Source: Marivirga lumbricoides (GTDB lineage Bacteria > Bacteroidota > Bacteroidia > Cytophagales > Cyclobacteriaceae). Taken from it: a stretch of 64,000 bases of DNA. The position numbers and the translations under genes are program-made. Numbering within the stretch: position 1 is the first letter of the stretch; each line of letters begins with the position of its first letter. The notes under the pieces were generated by a model. That model did not search any database. It had not been told where the DNA came from and worked only from the letters and a program-made list of their open reading frames with translations. This document shows positions 35,441 through 43,072 of the stretch, one piece after another. The stretch covers positions 62,001 to 126,000 of the forward strand of contig NZ_BMEC01000010.1 of assembly GCF_014636295.1 (NCBI RefSeq), in the 5' to 3' direction.

Positions 35441-36973
35441 ATGGAAATAATAGCTAACCTGGTAAAATCTGCCATATCAGTTGGTAGTAAATTAGAAAAC
35501 CGAGATTCTCCCGAAGTGGCACAGGCTGCTGTTTTAAAAGATTTGCTAAATGGTGCCAAAGATACCTCTTTTGGTAAATATTATGGTTTTGAGCAACTAT
35601 TGGAGAGTGAAAACCTTGAAGAAGCTTTTAAAAAAGAAGTGCCTTATCATGATTATGATAAAATATTCAGCAAATGGTGGCACAAGTCTCTGGAAGGAAA
35701 GCCGGATATATGCTGGCCTGGAAAGTGCAATTATTTTGCGGTGAGTTCAGGAACAACCAGTTCCAGCAAGCATATCCCTGTAACAGAAGCTATGCTGGAT
35801 AGCGTGCGTAAAGCAGGAATTCATCAGGTTTTGAGCCTAGCAAATTTTAATGATTTACCGGAAGCTTTTTTCGAGAAGGAGGTTTTAATGCTTGGCTCAA
35901 GTACTAATCTTAAAAAAGTGGATGATCACCATGAGGGTGAAATAAGTGGCATAAGTGCAGCTAACATTCCTAATTGGTTTCATAGATTTTATAAGCCTGG
36001 TCAGGAGATAAGCTCAATAGATGATTGGGATGAGCGAATTCAGAAAATTGCTGAGGAAGCATCTAATTGGGATATTGGCAGTATTTCGGGTATTCCTTCA
36101 TGGATTGAATTGATGCTTCAAAAGGTGATCGAGCATCATAAGGTGAATAATATACATGAAATTTGGCCCAACCTGGCAGTTTATGCTTCAGGTGGGGTGG
36201 CTCTTGACCCTTATAAGAAAAGCTTTGAAAAATTGTTTGCTAAGCCTGTTCAATACATTGATACTTACTTTGCTTCTGAAGGGTATGTTGCTACCCAGGT
36301 TAGGCCTGATACGGATGCTATGCAGCTTATCTGTAATAATGGTATATTCTTTGAATTTGTGCCATTTGAAGCTGATAATTTAAATGAAGACGGTTCCATT
36401 GCAGAAAACGCTCCTTCCTTAAGTATAACTGAGGTTAGTGAAGGGGTTGATTACATTCTTGTTATATCTACTGTAGCTGGTGCATGGCGTTACATGATAG
36501 GTGATACTATTGCTTTCACTAATAAGGAGCTGGCAGAAATTAAAATCACAGGCAGAACTAAGTTTTTCCTAAATGTTGTAGGTTCTCAACTGGCAGTGAA
36601 TAAGATGGATGATGCTATAAGTAGTATCAATGAAAATTTCTCTGTTAATATAAAGGAATTTACTGTGGCAGCTGTGCGTGAGCAGGATGACTATATCCAC
36701 CATTGGTATATGGGAATAGAGGGTGATAGCAACTCTATAGATACTTCAAAAATTAAGACTTTTCTGGACGAAAATTTAAAAGAGAGTAATAAGAACTATA
36801 AAGTAGCTCGAAATAAAGCTTTAAAAGATATTAAGGTCTCTTTAGTACCTGTTCAGTTATTTGTAGAATGGAATAATTTTAAGAAGAAAAAGGGAGGGCA
36901 GGTGAAAATGGCAAAAGTAATGAAAGAAGAAGCCTTCAAAGAATTTGAGGAGTTTGTTAAATCTTCCAAATAG
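35441..36973 (+). CDS. GH3-family acyl-acid amido synthetase-like protein
   Basis: The 510-residue product belongs to the GH3 branch of adenylate-forming enzymes. It has the ATP motif VSSGTTSSSKHIPVT, the region YFASEGYVATQ and the turn YMIGDTIAFTNKELAEIKITGRTKFFLN before a C-terminal lid. Plant GH3 enzymes conjugate amino acids to auxin or jasmonate; bacterial members are usually unassigned. It would adenylate a carboxylic acid and join it to an amine, but the substrate is unknown. It stands 28 bases after the HAD gene and ends at a strong terminator. Confidence 0.88.
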   Translation: MEIIANLVKSAISVGSKLENRDSPEVAQAAVLKDLLNGAKDTSFGKYYGFEQLLESENLEEAFKKEVPYHDYDKIFSKWWHKSLEGKPDICWPGKCNYFAVSSGTTSSSKHIPVTEAMLDSVRKAGIHQVLSLANFNDLPEAFFEKEVLMLGSSTNLKKVDDHHEGEISGISAANIPNWFHRFYKPGQEISSIDDWDERIQKIAEEASNWDIGSISGIPSWIELMLQKVIEHHKVNNIHEIWPNLAVYASGGVALDPYKKSFEKLFAKPVQYIDTYFASEGYVATQVRPDTDAMQLICNNGIFFEFVPFEADNLNEDGSIAENAPSLSITEVSEGVDYILVISTVAGAWRYMIGDTIAFTNKELAEIKITGRTKFFLNVVGSQLAVNKMDDAISSINENFSVNIKEFTVAAVREQDDYIHHWYMGIEGDSNSIDTSKIKTFLDENLKESNKNYKVARNKALKDIKVSLVPVQLFVEWNNFKKKKGGQVKMAKVMKEEAFKEFEEFVKSSK

Positions 36974-36992
36974 AGCTGAATGGAGAGACAAG

Positions 36993-37029
36993 AAAAAGGC
37001 TGCTATTCATAAGATTAGCAGCCTTTTTT
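36993..37029. terminator. Bidirectional terminator between GH3 and the beta-propeller lipoprotein
   Basis: A 13-bp stem (36993-37005 with 37016-37028) has A-runs and T-runs at both ends, so it can stop transcription from both convergent genes. Confidence 0.88.
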
Positions 37030-37050
37030 CTTATTTTAAATAGAATGAGA

Positions 37051-37938
37051 TTAATCTTTTATTTCATATGCTACTACTTTGTTTTTGAAAAAAGTAGGTA
37101 CATAAACAATTTTTTCGCTAGCGTTTAAACCAATATCAGCAGTTTGAGATTCTTCCGCTTTTGTGTCTAAAAGTAAATGAGCTTTATTACCAGTAACATA
37201 ATAAATTTCCCCCTTCCATCGGCTGGCTATGTAAGTGCTATCGTTAAGTACTGTAAGTCCATCACCTCCCGTAACTGAGTCATTAACCATAGTAAATTCT
37301 CTGCTATCAAGGTTGAGAGAGCGAAAACCATTCTTATCTAAGACAAGCAGGTCTCCATCTTTCATTAAGAGGCCATTAACACCCGAAGCATTTTCAGTTA
37401 CTGTAGTAAGTTCATCATTTTCAATTTTATGAATGAAACCCAGGTTAGAATCTGATGCATAAACAGCATTATCTGCTACAGTAATATCATTTAAAAATTC
37501 AGCTTTTTCAGGAGTATATTCTTTAGCTACTTTACCAGTTTCTAAATCTATCGCAACTATTCTGTCAATATCTGTCACATATAAATGTCCATCAGAAATG
37601 CCCATTCCTTTAGGAGCATTAAGCCCGGATGCCCATTTTAAAGTTTTAATGCTTCCATCTAAATTTAAAATAGAAATAAAACCCTTTCCATCTTTATCAA
37701 GAGGTTTGCCATCTATATTGGAAACAAAAAGTCTGCTATTTTCTCCATCATACAAAACAGATTCGCAGGTGGTTAAAACAGTATCCGTTTCCCATAATTT
37801 CACCAATTCAGGATCAACCGGAACTTCAATTATTTCTTCATTATTGGCTTCATTGGCTTCTTCCGACTCCTTCTTTTTACCTGGCTCACAAGCGATTACA
37901 GTTAACGCTAGGGTAAATATTAAAAATTGATACTTCAT
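37051..37938 (-). CDS. Beta-propeller (SMP-30/NHL-like) lipoprotein
   Basis: From the ATG at 37938 the product is 295 residues with a lipobox (LALTVIAC, Cys17) and an acidic linker (ESEEANEANNEE). A repeated-strand domain follows with blocks such as GLNAPKGMGISDGHLYVTDIDRIVAIDLETG, characteristic of six-bladed propellers of the SMP-30/NHL type. It is probably anchored in the envelope; ligand or enzymatic activity is unknown. The frame extends to 38088, but that 50-residue extension lacks a signal and overlaps the DUF1328 gene on the other strand. Confidence 0.78.
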   Translation of the reverse strand: MKYQFLIFTLALTVIACEPGKKKESEEANEANNEEIIEVPVDPELVKLWETDTVLTTCESVLYDGENSRLFVSNIDGKPLDKDGKGFISILNLDGSIKTLKWASGLNAPKGMGISDGHLYVTDIDRIVAIDLETGKVAKEYTPEKAEFLNDITVADNAVYASDSNLGFIHKIENDELTTVTENASGVNGLLMKDGDLLVLDKNGFRSLNLDSREFTMVNDSVTGGDGLTVLNDSTYIASRWKGEIYYVTGNKAHLLLDTKAEESQTADIGLNASEKIVYVPTFFKNKVVAYEIKD

Positions 37939-38038
37939 AATTTGATTGTTTTTTAGCAACTTATTAATAGTGAATGTAGTATAACTATAAATCAATGCAA
38001 AAGTTTGCATTTGTTTTTTTAACCTAAAAATATTTTTT

Positions 38039-38200
38039 ATGTTACGTTGGACAATTATTTTTCTGATCGTTGCTATTATAGCAGCCATTTTTGGATTCGG
38101 TGGTATTGCAGCAGGTGCGGCATCTATTGCTAAGATTTTATTTTACATCTTTTTAGTCTTATTTATCATAGGCCTAATCATGCGTTTGGCGAAACGCTGA
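38039..38200 (+). CDS. DUF1328/YtjA-type small membrane protein
   Basis: A 53-residue product beginning [22 protein letters not shown], then [24 protein letters not shown], with two membrane helices. It matches the small DUF1328 (YtjA) family, whose members are commonly stress-induced. Function is unknown. The last 27 bases overlap the 3' end of the convergent mscS-like gene, and its start lies 100 bases from the divergent propeller lipoprotein start. Confidence 0.88.
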   Translation: MLRWTIIFLIVAIIAAIFGFGGIAAGAASIAKILFYIFLVLFIIGLIMRLAKR

Positions 38201-39100
38201 TGTAGATACCATCTCTTCAGGTTTAAATTCCTGAAGAGATAATACTTTTCTTAGTGCCACCCTGCGGATATCCTTCTCAGGTATTTTGGCACTTTTATGT
38301 AATACAAACTGAAATTTTAATGAAGTAAAGTTTTCATTAATTTTTATAATTCTCAAGTTGTAGCTTTCGGGTTGGATATGGCTTTTGTAGGGTTCTAAAG
38401 AATCAATAATATATTTTTCAACAGCTTCAATACTTGTAAGTAGATTGTTTTTTAAATCGAAATCAAAGCTAACTTTCCTCACTCTTCTTTTGGTATAATT
38501 TAGAATTTGAGAGGTGAAAATGATGGAATTGGGGATGTAAATTAAATCCTCATCATCATTAACAATGTGAACATTAGTGAGCGTGATATCAATCACTTTT
38601 CCTTTAACATCTCCAATCTTAATCTCATCTCCAAGGCTTAGCTCATCTGAGAACATAATGATCATTCCATTAATCATATTAGAAATATAATCTTTGGAAA
38701 GAATGGCTATTGCTGCAGCCACAATACTTAATGAGGTAATTAGCGTTATAGGGTTAAGCCCAAAGAGCATAATGATAGCAGCAATAAATACAATTGTGTG
38801 TAGTATATTAGCTATATGATTTATACCTACCTCAAAATTATGTTTTACATCTCTTCTCAGTTTATGCTTTTTGAAATAAAAATAGACTACTATCAACCTG
38901 GCCAGTGAGATAAGAAGATCGGCATATAAGTAAAACTGAATTGCGTTCAGAAAGTGAACAGGTACTCCAATGGAGATAATACTATCACGAAAATAGTTAA
39001 AGCTGAATAGTATAGTGCTGAAGATGATTACTTTCAGGACAAACCTGATTCTCTTTTTATTTTCTTTTTTTATCTGAGCGGTAGGAGAATTTTTAATCAT
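38174..39100 (-). CDS. MscS-family mechanosensitive channel
   Basis: The 308-residue protein has about four membrane helices and the MscS pore/beta region ([30 protein letters not shown], then [31 protein letters not shown]). It opens under membrane tension to release solutes on hypo-osmotic shock. The start is placed at the ATG at 39100. The slightly longer GTG at 39106 falls inside a perfect -7 promoter box, so it cannot be part of the transcript. The final bases overlap the DUF1328 gene on the other strand. Confidence 0.93.
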   Translation of the reverse strand: MIKNSPTAQIKKENKKRIRFVLKVIIFSTILFSFNYFRDSIISIGVPVHFLNAIQFYLYADLLISLARLIVVYFYFKKHKLRRDVKHNFEVGINHIANILHTIVFIAAIIMLFGLNPITLITSLSIVAAAIAILSKDYISNMINGMIIMFSDELSLGDEIKIGDVKGKVIDITLTNVHIVNDDEDLIYIPNSIIFTSQILNYTKRRVRKVSFDFDLKNNLLTSIEAVEKYIIDSLEPYKSHIQPESYNLRIIKINENFTSLKFQFVLHKSAKIPEKDIRRVALRKVLSLQEFKPEEMVSTSAFRQTHD

Positions 39101-39105
39101 AATCA

Positions 39106-39135
39106 CAAAGATAATATAATCTTATGCCTTCTAAA
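39106..39135 (-). promoter_or_regulatory. Promoter of the mscS-like gene, nearly leaderless
   Basis: On the minus strand TTTAG (39135-39131), a 17-base spacer and TATCTTTG (39113-39106) form a Bacteroidota-type promoter. The box ends 5 bases before the ATG at 39100, so transcription would start at about the first codon. Confidence 0.6.
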
Positions 39136-39180
39136 TAGGCGGTTTCTTATTATTGGCTTAAATTTGCGAAAAAATTAAAT

Positions 39181-39726
39181 ATGCAAGATACAAAAAGAAA
39201 CCCCTGGCATGATGTCCACTTTGGAGAGGAAGCTCCTGATTATGTAAATGCCATTATAGAAATATCTAAAGGAAGTAAAGGGAAATTTGAGTTAGATAAA
39301 GAAACAGGTTATTTAATGTTAGATAGGGTGTTGTTTAGCGCTGTTCACTATCCGGCTAATTATGGTTTTATTCCTAAAACTTATTGCGATGACAATGACC
39401 CATTGGATATCATGGTAATAACTTCTATAGAATTGCCACCTTTGTGCATGGTGAAAGCCAAAGTAATTGGTGTAATGAAAATGATGGACCAGGGCGAGGC
39501 AGATGATAAAATTATTGCTGTGGCAGCGAATGACATGTCTGTGAATTATATGAATGACATCAATGACTTACCGCCACATACCTCTAAAGAAATGCAAAGA
39601 TTTTTTGAGGACTACAAAAAGCTTGAAAATAAGGAAGTAATTGTTGAAGACTTCTTTGATAGAAAAGAAGCACTTAAAGTTATTAAAGACAGCATTGAAC
39701 TTTATGAAAACACTTTTAAAAAGTAA
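39181..39726 (+). CDS. ppa: Inorganic pyrophosphatase
   Basis: The 181-residue soluble family I pyrophosphatase hydrolyses pyrophosphate and drives biosynthesis. The product has the substrate region [16 protein letters not shown], the signature [10 protein letters not shown] with catalytic aspartates, and [17 protein letters not shown] -7-like box TAAATTTG (39159-39166) lies just ahead of the ATG, without a clear -33 partner. It ends near a hairpin shared with the convergent GIN-domain gene. Confidence 0.95.
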   Translation: MQDTKRNPWHDVHFGEEAPDYVNAIIEISKGSKGKFELDKETGYLMLDRVLFSAVHYPANYGFIPKTYCDDNDPLDIMVITSIELPPLCMVKAKVIGVMKMMDQGEADDKIIAVAANDMSVNYMNDINDLPPHTSKEMQRFFEDYKKLENKEVIVEDFFDRKEALKVIKDSIELYENTFKK

Positions 39727-39736
39727 GATGTAAAAA

Positions 39737-39769
39737 GAATCCGCTTTTCAACTTTTGATCAGCGGATTC
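39737..39769. terminator. Hairpin between ppa and the GIN-domain gene
   Basis: GAATCCGCT (39737-39745) pairs with AGCGGATTC (39761-39769). Read on the minus strand it is followed by TTTTTA, so it best serves the GIN-domain gene, with A-rich flank for ppa. Confidence 0.65.
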
Positions 39770-39788
39770 AAATTTAACCTACCTAAAC

Positions 39789-40538
39789 TTAATCTTTTGA
39801 GTTTATTTTGCCTCCAGAGCTTGTATTAACACTTACTATTTTTGGCGATCCTTTATAGCTAATTCTTCCTGAAGAACTGGCTTTTCCACTTAACTCTGAT
39901 GCCACTGTTAAACTGATTTTACCTGATGAACTTGTACTTAAATCTGCAATGCTGCATGTAAACCCATCTCCATTTATAGTGCCGGAACTACTGGCGGTTG
40001 CATCAAACTCATCAGCCTCTCCATTGATCTCTATTTTTCCAGAGCTGCTTACTTTAGCTTCTAACTCTTTACAATTGATTTGAGCTTCCAATCTGCCGGA
40101 GCTGGATACACTAATATCAGATTCTTCAACATCGGCACTGAAAGTTAATTTTCCTGAACTTGATACTTCAGCATTTAATCTTTTACCTTTAATCAGGTTC
40201 TTCACCTCCATTTTAGAGGAGCTGCTTACCTTCAACCTGTCTATTTCCTGGAAATAAACAGTTACTTCTATTTTATCATTGTTGTAGTTTGAGCCGAAAA
40301 AACTGTCATTTTGCTTTCTGCTAATTTTCAGGTGATTTCCTGATACCTCTGTTAGTACGTCTTCTAATTCTCCATCAGTGCTTACATCTACTTTTGGGGA
40401 AGATCCTTGTACTAAAGTAACTTTAATGCTGGCACTGGAACTTACTTCAGTAAAACTATCCAGACTTCTGGTTTCTCTTTGCTGAGCCATTAATTGAAAT
40501 GGCAACCATAAAATGAGTATGAGGGCTAAATTTTTCAT
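39789..40538 (-). CDS. Exported head-GIN-domain protein (DUF2807)
   Basis: The start at 40538 gives 249 residues with signal peptide MKNLALILILWLPFQLMAQQ. The body matches the putative auto-transporter adhesin head GIN domain: about ten strands ending in SSSG or SSS turns (VSSSGKLTF, VSSSGRLEA, VSSSGKIEI, ASSSGTI, TSSSGKISL and more). This regular spacing indicates a right-handed beta-helix with serine ladders. Family members are abundant in Bacteroidota, and their role in the envelope is unassigned. A longer in-frame start at 40568 lacks support. Confidence 0.86.
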   Translation of the reverse strand: MKNLALILILWLPFQLMAQQRETRSLDSFTEVSSSASIKVTLVQGSSPKVDVSTDGELEDVLTEVSGNHLKISRKQNDSFFGSNYNNDKIEVTVYFQEIDRLKVSSSSKMEVKNLIKGKRLNAEVSSSGKLTFSADVEESDISVSSSGRLEAQINCKELEAKVSSSGKIEINGEADEFDATASSSGTINGDGFTCSIADLSTSSSGKISLTVASELSGKASSSGRISYKGSPKIVSVNTSSGGKINSKD

Positions 40539-40740
40539 AAGAATTTTGTTTAGTTTTTGTTGTGGCAATGTAGAGAGCTATTACTTGAAATTCATAAGTT
40601 CTGTCACATCCACCATCAATCTGATTTATATGTTTTTAATAGAGATGCTGATTTTTTGCAATAGTTGCACCGGTAATGAAATTTTTATTTTTTTTTGATG
40701 CGTTTTGTTTTCCAGGAATAGAAATTAGCTAAGGCAACAC

Positions 40741-41400
40741 TTATAGCATGTTAAGCACGGTAAAAAAGATAATTTGCCAGAGGAGAAGTACTTTGTAAAT
40801 TTTATTATCGGTTGGGATTTTTATTATGCTATAGAAAGAAAAAATGATAAAGGAAATGAGTGCCCATCCTATATAGTTCTGAAAAGGAATACTATTGTTT
40901 TCCCATTTCCAGAAGTTTAATTGAATAGCTACTGGTTCAATTAATGTGTCAATAAGCACAGTAACTATTGTACTGAGAAGAATAGTTAAAATTGGATAAA
41001 GTTTTAGATTTTTTAATAAGGCCCAGACACAAAATGTTAAGATGAACCAGTTGACCCCAATAATTATTGGAACATCCATCCACTGAGGACCTAATGTTGT
41101 TGGGTAAAGGTAGTTGCCAAAAAGTATTCCTGTGCTTACTCCTATGTACTCTGCAGAAAAACCTATGAGGTAACAAAATATAAATGCCAACAGCAATCTA
41201 TAATTATAATGTTTTTGGTAAACAAACAAGATAATGCATGATAGCAGCAGGTTGAAGGCTGTTTTTTCAATAAACCAATCAGCATACTTTGTCTGTATGC
41301 CTAATATGCCAAAGAAGTAAAAAGCGGACAATATTATTACACCTACTACAGGTTTATCCTTAATCTGTATAGAAGTTTTCTGAAGAATATTAGCTGGCAT
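40741..41400 (-). CDS. cruF: Carotenoid hydratase CruF-like membrane protein
   Basis: The 219-residue protein has about six to seven membrane helices and belongs to the carotenoid biosynthesis protein family (DUF422) that includes CruF and bisanhydrobacterioruberin hydratase. Conserved-looking polar spots are FSAEYIGVSTGILFGNYLY and LIDTLIEPVAIQLNFWKWE. It should add water at C-1' of an acyclic carotenoid end, as in myxol, saproxanthin and flexixanthin pathways. Its gene overlaps the crtD-like gene by 11 bases, which strengthens the assignment. Lycopene-forming and cyclase genes are not in the window. Confidence 0.85.
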   Translation of the reverse strand: MPANILQKTSIQIKDKPVVGVIILSAFYFFGILGIQTKYADWFIEKTAFNLLLSCIILFVYQKHYNYRLLLAFIFCYLIGFSAEYIGVSTGILFGNYLYPTTLGPQWMDVPIIIGVNWFILTFCVWALLKNLKLYPILTILLSTIVTVLIDTLIEPVAIQLNFWKWENNSIPFQNYIGWALISFIIFSFYSIIKIPTDNKIYKVLLLWQIIFFTVLNML

Positions 41401-42856
41401 GAGGCGTTAAATCATCAATTATTTTAGCAGAAAGCAAACATAATGGAATTCCACCACCTGGATGCACACTTCCCCCGGAAAAATACAAACCTTTTATTTT
41501 TTGATGAAAATTCGGATGCCTTAAAAATGCTGAATACCGATTGTTGGAGCTACTCCCATACAGTGCACCCTTGTAAGATGAAGTTTTTGATTCTATAGTT
41601 CTCGGTTCTAAAATGTTTTCAGTTGTTATGTATTGCTCAAGCGCTACATTTAACCGATTACCAACTTTTGCAATAATATTTTTTCTTGCTTCAGGAATAA
41701 TGGAATCCCAATCCTGGCCGGAATTTGCCGGTACGTTTACCATTACGAACCAGTTTTCCATACCTTCCGGAGAGTCTTCCGGGCTGTGCTTGGAACTAAT
41801 GTTGACATAAACAGTAGGATCATGATGAACCGATTTCAGCTTAAAGATATGTCGAAATTCTTCTTTGTAGTCCTTACTGAAAAATATATTGTGCAGGCCA
41901 AGCTCTTTAAACTCTCTGTTAATACCCCAATAGAAAATAAGCGCTGAACTACTTCTTTCCTGATTGAGAATAGCCTCAGGTTGTGGCTGATCCTGCAATA
42001 ATCTTTTATAGGTAGGATAAACATCCATATTGCTTACAACCAGGTCAGCAGAATGAAACTCTCCATTAATAGTAGCGCCTTTTGCTTGTTTATTTTCCAC
42101 TATAATTTTTTCAACTGAGGAATTGTAGATAAGCTTTACCCCTAAAGATTCAGCAACTTTTACCAACCTTTCGGTAATCTGATGCATACCTTCTTTAGGG
42201 TAAAAAGTGCCTTTATTTAATTCCAGATTGGCAATGGAAGTCAAAATTCCGGGGGCCTGATAGGGGTCGGAACCGTTGTAAGTAGCAAACCTGTCAAAAA
42301 GTTGCTCCAGCTTAGCATGTTTTAAACTCTTATGGTTTAGCTGATGCATGGTTTCAAATAAGCCAAACCTGTAAATATTGAGTATAGCAGGAATAACCTC
42401 TTTGGAAAAAAAAGTACTGGTTTTATGAAGTGATTTTTCTAAAAATAAAGTAGCAGATTTTTCATATTTAAAGGAAGCATCTTTAATGTACTGAGTGATT
42501 ACTTTAGCATCAATCCCAAAAACTTTTTCTACTTCGTTGCCAAACTTTACAGGATCTGTGTTGGCAATCAGGTGAGCCCCATCATCCCAGAAATACCTGC
42601 ACGATTCATCTAATTTATAATAAGGGAAATCAATTTGACCAGGGAGCTCTTGTAAACCTACCAAGTCATCCACCAATTCAGGAAGGGTAAATAATGAGGG
42701 GCCGGCATCAAACCTAAAGCCATCTTGCTCAAAGGCAGTTAATTTACCGCCAGGATAGCTATTTTGTTCGTGAACCTCAACCTGATAGCCTTTTTTCGCC
42801 AATCGGATGGCTGTTGCTATTCCACCTATACCTGCACCTACAATAATTGCCCGCAT
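41390..42856 (-). CDS. crtD: CrtI-family carotenoid desaturase, probably CrtD
   Basis: The 488-residue FAD-dependent enzyme has the dinucleotide-binding start AIIVGAGIGGIATAIRLAKKG and YPGGKL, and the C-terminal carotenoid signature GLYFSGGSVHPGGGIPLCLLSAK. CrtI-family members include phytoene desaturase and hydroxycarotenoid 3,4-desaturase. The tight pairing with cruF, and absence of crtB, argue for CrtD acting after the hydratase, giving 3',4'-desaturated monocyclic carotenoids. A general phytoene desaturase cannot be excluded from sequence reading alone. Confidence 0.85.
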   Translation of the reverse strand: MRAIIVGAGIGGIATAIRLAKKGYQVEVHEQNSYPGGKLTAFEQDGFRFDAGPSLFTLPELVDDLVGLQELPGQIDFPYYKLDESCRYFWDDGAHLIANTDPVKFGNEVEKVFGIDAKVITQYIKDASFKYEKSATLFLEKSLHKTSTFFSKEVIPAILNIYRFGLFETMHQLNHKSLKHAKLEQLFDRFATYNGSDPYQAPGILTSIANLELNKGTFYPKEGMHQITERLVKVAESLGVKLIYNSSVEKIIVENKQAKGATINGEFHSADLVVSNMDVYPTYKRLLQDQPQPEAILNQERSSSALIFYWGINREFKELGLHNIFFSKDYKEEFRHIFKLKSVHHDPTVYVNISSKHSPEDSPEGMENWFVMVNVPANSGQDWDSIIPEARKNIIAKVGNRLNVALEQYITTENILEPRTIESKTSSYKGALYGSSSNNRYSAFLRHPNFHQKIKGLYFSGGSVHPGGGIPLCLLSAKIIDDLTPHAS

Positions 42857-42971
42857 TATTTTTTATTATTAAACTGTGCCGCTAAATTAAGAAGATATGA
42901 TCGTAAAAGTATCTTCATTTACTGCATCTTAAAAGAGAAATTACGCACAAAAGGTTTGAGATTTTAGGAAA

Positions 42972-43008
42972 AATATCATTCTGGCTAACAAAGTGCCAGA
43001 ATGATATT
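42972..43008 (-). terminator. Terminator after the TonB receptor
   Basis: A 14-bp perfect stem (42972-42985 with 42995-43008), 9-base loop, followed on the minus strand by a T-rich run. It closes the five-gene operon starting at 48895. Confidence 0.8.
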
Positions 43009-43072
43009 CATCTTTTACATTAGTCTTTTCCAAATTGAAAACAGAAAGGACACTAATATACTATCGCATAGC

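Noticed and set aside
37939-38088. N-terminal extension of the beta-propeller lipoprotein frame up to 38088
   Set aside because: It would bury the lipoprotein signal 50 residues inside the protein and overlaps the DUF1328 gene on the other strand; the ATG at 37938 gives a clean lipobox.
39104-39106. GTG start for the mscS-like gene
   Set aside because: The codon is part of the TATCTTTG promoter box, so it is not expected in the mRNA.
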